Source: Chloroflexota bacterium (lineage in GTDB: Bacteria > Chloroflexota > Anaerolineae > Promineifilales > Promineifilaceae). Taken from it: 8,741 bases of DNA. This document shows, piece after piece, positions 6,227 to 8,741 of the stretch (its first letter is position 1; each line of letters starts with the position of its first letter). The position numbers and the translations under genes were made by a program. The DNA lies in the NCBI GenBank assembly GCA_024640485.1, contig JAHEEY010000185.1:1-8741 (forward strand), in the 5' to 3' direction. The notes under the pieces are model-generated. The model ran no database searches, was not told the DNA's origin, and saw only the letters and a list, made by a program, of their open reading frames with translations.

Positions 6227-6670
6227 TCAGCTGGCGTGTTTGAAATCGCCGTTCGACGGTTTAGAAAGCAGAAGCTGTTCACGCAGCTTTTCGTTTTCAG
6301 CGACCAGATCGTCGATGATCTGCTCCTTTGAGCTGCCAGGATCGCTGAGCCGGCTCCTACGGCCGTTTTCAACAGGCAGGTCGCTGACAAGCTCTGCTGG
6401 CGTTCGCTGCCAGAAGAAGCCGCTGTTCCACACATTCACTTTGCAGCGTGTTTCATGTTTGCGTCCAAGTAGATCGGTGAACTGCACGTTGTAATGCTGA
6501 TTGTCCCGATCGTAGCCAACGAACTGGAAGGAGACCTCAATCGGCTCGCCTCCGACCCGCCGGATCTCTTCTTTGATGCGCTCTTTGTTCCTCTGATCGC
6601 GGATGGACATAAATAGCGCAATTGCTGCCACAACCAGTATAAGTAATCCAATTCCAACCAGGGGTTCCAT
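6227..6670 (-). CDS. Small membrane-anchored protein with C-terminal coiled coil, unknown function
   Basis: A 147-residue protein I do not recognise. Residues about 4-22 (LVGIGLLILVVAAIALFMS) form one transmembrane anchor, followed by a basic/acidic helix (24-40) and a probably beta-rich soluble part (43-98) with alternating patterns such as IEVSFQFVGYDRD and HYNVQFTDLLG. An Arg/Ser-rich linker follows, then a helix with leucine-zipper-like spacing (about 113-134, IIDDLVAENEKLREQLL) suggesting dimerisation. The basic residues after the anchor suggest N-out, C-in topology. The start at 6670 has GGAGG (6677-6681) 6 nt upstream. The frame stays open to 7123, but that extension crosses another candidate gene remnant and has shadow-like composition. 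A Cys-rich open frame ends 22 nt upstream on the same strand. Confidence 0.8.
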   Translation of the reverse strand: MEPLVGIGLLILVVAAIALFMSIRDQRNKERIKEEIRRVGGEPIEVSFQFVGYDRDNQHYNVQFTDLLGRKHETRCKVNVWNSGFFWQRTPAELVSDLPVENGRRSRLSDPGSSKEQIIDDLVAENEKLREQLLLSKPSNGDFKHAS

Positions 6671-6692
6671 ACTATGCCTCCGGTTGCCCGAC

Positions 6693-7042
6693 TTATGCAG
6701 GCATCTCACAAATGGTAAGGTGTCTACATTTAACAATACGGCAGTTTGACCCCGTAAGTTGCACCTGCCGGATGGGACAGCCTCCACATATCCTGGAGAG
6801 GCAGATGTGGGCGTCGTCTTTGGTGCCGCGGAACCCGTTATCGAGCGCCTGGCCCAAAGGTAGGGGGAGGCAAGCTTCGAAAATCTGAAGGATATGGGGG
6901 GAAAGCTGGGGCGAGGGTAATGGCTTCCCGGCCGATAGCAGACAGCGGTCGTAGAAGTGGGGATCGCCCTCCTGCGCCCAGGCATTACCTTTTGGCTGAC
7001 CTTTGCGGCCAATTCTGGGATCTCAAACAGTTGATCTGTCAC
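6693..7042 (-). pseudogene. Possible frameshifted gene remnant, Cys-rich, no recognised family
   Basis: A 109-codon open frame (7022 down to TAA at 6693-6695) has protein-like composition and mostly G/C third positions, with stretches such as AWAQEGDPHFYDRC and KDDAHICLSRICGGC and eight Cys residues. No ATG, GTG or TTG opens it near its beginning. In another frame just upstream, GTG at 7042 begins (M)TDQLFEIPELAAK, which looks like a natural N-terminus. A single frameshift near 6990-7015 would join the two into a product of roughly 115 residues ending 22 nt before the next minus-strand gene, an operon-like arrangement. I know no family for it. Alternatives are chance openness in GC-rich DNA, programmed frameshifting or a sequencing error. 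Confidence 0.28.
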
Positions 7043-7093
7043 CCATGAGGCGAACAGGGAATGTGTGATCCTATGGAAAGAGAGGCGACAAAA

Positions 7094-7131
7094 GATAGCT
7101 TGCGTTTTTCGATAGATGTTCATAAGCTATC
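7094..7131 (+). promoter_or_regulatory. Inverted repeat and weak promoter upstream of the sulfotransferase gene
   Basis: GATAGCTT (7094-7101) and AAGCTATC (7124-7131) are perfect 8-bp inverted arms separated by 22 bp, about 37 nt before the GTG start. TTGCGT (7100-7105) and TAAGCT (7123-7128) lie 17 bp apart and could serve as weak -35 and -10 elements embedded in the arms, so a protein bound to the palindrome would cover the promoter. This is inferred from position only. Confidence 0.35.
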
Positions 7132-7167
7132 AATCACAACAACCTTTAGTTGAAAGGAGGAAGGATC

Positions 7168-8295
7168 GTGTTGACTGCGACCGTCTTTGAAATTATAGAC
7201 AGAATCGGTGAACGCCCTTCTCTGCAGGGAGATATCCGAAGGGATTTCCGTTTCGGTGAGCGCGCGCAGCTGCCTGTTGGAGAGATTTTGGAGAATCCGT
7301 ACATTAGTTTGTATGGACTCGATTTTGAGAATAGGCGGGCCGCGTTTGTCGAGACCCCAGCGGATGTGGACCTCTCTCAAGCCGCCTTCTATTTCGGCAC
7401 GCAATTTGAAAAAGCAACGCGAGCATTGACTATCCCTTTTGAGGCCATGATACAGCTGGCGGAATCTGTCCCGATGGATGACAGCCGGCTCATCTTCATC
7501 CATTCTACCGGCCGCTGTGGGTCAACCCTTGCCAGCCAGATATTTGCCCAGGTGCCGGGTGTGATGAACATCTCGGAACCTTACGCGCTGTCGCAGCTGG
7601 TGATCGCACGCAATACAAAGAAGGCGGCGGAGGATGAACTTGTGCCGCTGTTTGCGGCGACCATCCGCCTTCTGTGCAAACAGGCAGCGGGGACCGCCTG
7701 GGTGGTAAAGGGACAGAGTTTTGTCATTGAACTGGGTGACTGGCTGCACAGGCTGTATCCCCGCAGCAGGAATATCTTCCTGTATCGGCACGCCGAGACC
7801 TGGCTGCTGTCTGGCCTGAGAGCGTATGGCCGCGGCGCTGAAGAGGCCGAAGACACAAACATGGAAAGAGAGAAGCAGAGACGGGGTGTGCTGGGGCCGC
7901 TGGTGCCGGCAATCGCCCAGTATGATCCTGACCTGTTCCTCTCCCATGCCGGCTGCCTGTCGCTGATGTGGCTAACCGCTATGGAGCGGTATGTGGCGTA
8001 CTGCAACATGGGCATGGAGATGCTGGCGATTCGATATGCCAGCTGGCTGTCGGCTCCTGGCGAGACGGCGGAGGCGATGCTCGATTACTGCGGGTGCAAA
8101 CCAGCCGATATGGACGCCGTTTACCAGACGTTGAATCGAGATTCGCAAGCGGACACCCATCTGTCCAGGGACGTGCTGGAACAGCGCAAGCGAGCGCTGA
8201 CCGAAGTTGAGTTAGGGGATCTGCGGCGGCATCTGCAACAGCATGCTTTTATCCATGAGGCAGATTATGAGGTGCCGAATACGCTGAAGCTGTAA
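7168..8295 (+). CDS. Sulfotransferase family protein
   Basis: A 375-residue cytosolic-type sulfotransferase, expected to move a sulfuryl group from PAPS to an unknown acceptor. An N-terminal domain (1-105) precedes the core strand LIFIHSTGRCGSTLASQIF (108-126), whose STGRCGST is the 5'-phosphosulfate loop, with Arg in place of the Lys found in many eukaryotic enzymes. This is followed by ISEPYAL (135-141), WVVKGQSFVIE with Lys181, and RNIFLYRHAETWLLSGLRAYGR (201-222), where Arg207 and Ser215 match the usual 3'-phosphate contacts. The C-terminal third has LAIRYASWL and a helix-rich end. GTG at 7168 is chosen because AAAGGAGG (7153-7160) lies 7 nt upstream. A TTG at 7150 would overlap that site. 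It appears monocistronic, ended by a hairpin at 8340-8370. Confidence 0.88.
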   Translation: MLTATVFEIIDRIGERPSLQGDIRRDFRFGERAQLPVGEILENPYISLYGLDFENRRAAFVETPADVDLSQAAFYFGTQFEKATRALTIPFEAMIQLAESVPMDDSRLIFIHSTGRCGSTLASQIFAQVPGVMNISEPYALSQLVIARNTKKAAEDELVPLFAATIRLLCKQAAGTAWVVKGQSFVIELGDWLHRLYPRSRNIFLYRHAETWLLSGLRAYGRGAEEAEDTNMEREKQRRGVLGPLVPAIAQYDPDLFLSHAGCLSLMWLTAMERYVAYCNMGMEMLAIRYASWLSAPGETAEAMLDYCGCKPADMDAVYQTLNRDSQADTHLSRDVLEQRKRALTEVELGDLRRHLQQHAFIHEADYEVPNTLKL

Positions 8296-8339
8296 GGTGT
8301 GGGGCCTCTCCTCAGGTTGTTAGCCGGAAAGCAACAAAC

Positions 8340-8370
8340 GACTCTCGCCAGCGGATGAGCGGCGAGAGTC
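8340..8370 (+). terminator. Terminator-like hairpin after the sulfotransferase gene
   Basis: GACTCTCGCC (8340-8349) and GGCGAGAGTC (8361-8370) form a perfect 10-bp GC-rich stem with an 11-nt loop. AAC just before the left arm can also pair with GTT after a two-base bulge. It lies 45 nt after the stop codon. Only TCGTTGGTTC follows, so the U-tract is poor and termination may be incomplete or need help. A smaller TTGTT/AACAA pairing sits just before it. Confidence 0.55.
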
Positions 8371-8736
8371 TCGTTGGTTCATGTCAGGGAGGCCCGGGGT
8401 TACGGAGAAGCCCGCAGGCACGCCGGCAGGAAACAGCCGCCCTGTTTACCTCCTCAGATGCAATCGTCTATACAGCCGCGCTATCACTCAATTGGATTGA
8501 AGTATGCCGAATTGAACCGCACCGTGCGGTCATATCCAATGGAGGGCAGCGGCGAGAATCGACGGAATGCCGCGCTTTTTATCTGGAAATCGCCCAAGAC
8601 CGTCGGGTTGTGGAAAATAAGCAGATATGGGAAACTGGGATCATTCGCGCGGGAGCGAAGCGAGGGTGCGGGTTACGTGTGATTCATCCGTAAGGTGAGT
8701 CGCGATTGGAGCAAACCGAACAGAGGGAGGTTGCGC
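8371..8736. other. Stretch without a convincing gene; holds nested inverted repeats
   Basis: Two overlapping plus frames (8355-8693 and 8374-8682) are open, but one starts inside the terminator loop, neither has a ribosome binding site, and I recognise neither product. Nested inverted repeats lie at 8491-8540: outer ATTGGAT (8491-8497) with ATCCAAT (8534-8540), inner ACCGCAC-C-GTGCGGT (8516-8530). The inner one-base spacing suits a protein-binding palindrome better than an RNA hairpin. The region probably includes the promoter of the gene starting at 8737. Confidence 0.4.
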
Positions 8737-8741
8737 ATGAG
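8737..8741 (+). CDS. First codons of a gene cut by the window edge
   Basis: ATG at 8737-8739 is preceded by AGGGAGG (8724-8730) with a 6-nt spacer, among the strongest ribosome binding sites in the window. Only five bases of the gene are present, so nothing can be said about its product. The frame and strand are inferred from the ribosome binding site alone. Confidence 0.5.

Noticed and set aside
5994..6969. 13-mer GTGGGGATCGCCC at 5994-6006 and again at 6957-6969
   Set aside because: One shared 13-mer is expected by chance in a window of this size, and the flanks do not align.
6671..7123. The 147-residue gene extended to a 298-codon frame
   Set aside because: The extension is dominated by Pro, Ser, Arg and Thr, as in shadow frames, and it overlaps a better candidate frame. 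The start at 6670 has a clear ribosome binding site.
8355..8693. Two overlapping plus-strand open frames after the sulfotransferase gene
   Set aside because: One starts inside the terminator hairpin, neither has a ribosome binding site, and neither product is recognisable.

Overview
The window is bacterial DNA of moderately high GC, with Shine-Dalgarno-led genes and AT-richer intergenic spots. The gene set (OmpR-type two-component pair, lipoprotein, MOSC protein, AlkD-type glycosylase, alpha/beta hydrolase, sulfotransferase) does not fix the taxon. A free-living environmental bacterium such as a member of Chloroflexota is a guess, not something the sequence proves.

Positions 1-2740 (minus strand) form a signalling module transcribed response regulator, histidine kinase, then a multi-pass lipoprotein that runs off the left edge. 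Regulator and kinase overlap. The lipoprotein follows after a 109-nt gap containing a perfect 9-bp inverted repeat. The kinase has almost no extracytoplasmic sensor domain, and the lipoprotein has a sizeable one with four Cys, so it may be the sensory accessory. A 9-mer, GAACAGT(A/G)T, occurs four times, only at the upstream regions or 5' ends of these genes, and is a candidate binding site for the regulator.

Positions 2741-5400 hold a diverged copy of a 56-nt repeat whose other copy lies inside the lipoprotein gene, a MOSC-domain protein (minus), a divergent AlkD-like DNA glycosylase (plus) with an upstream imperfect palindrome, and a convergent alpha/beta hydrolase (minus) with a TATAAT box over its first possible start codon.

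Positions 5386-6226 have no convincing gene. Positions 6227-7042 (minus) carry a small membrane-anchored protein of unknown function. Immediately upstream on the same strand is a Cys-rich open frame without a usable start, probably a frameshifted gene remnant.

Positions 7094-8370 (plus) hold a palindromic leader, a PAPS-type sulfotransferase gene and a terminator-like hairpin. Positions 8371-8736 have no convincing gene. A strong ribosome binding site and an ATG at 8737 mark the first codon of a gene cut by the right edge.

Outside the two-component/lipoprotein cluster the genes look like unrelated single-gene units. I do not see a clear new multi-gene system. The best candidates for novelty are the signalling cluster with its putative operator motif and the 6227-7042 pair.
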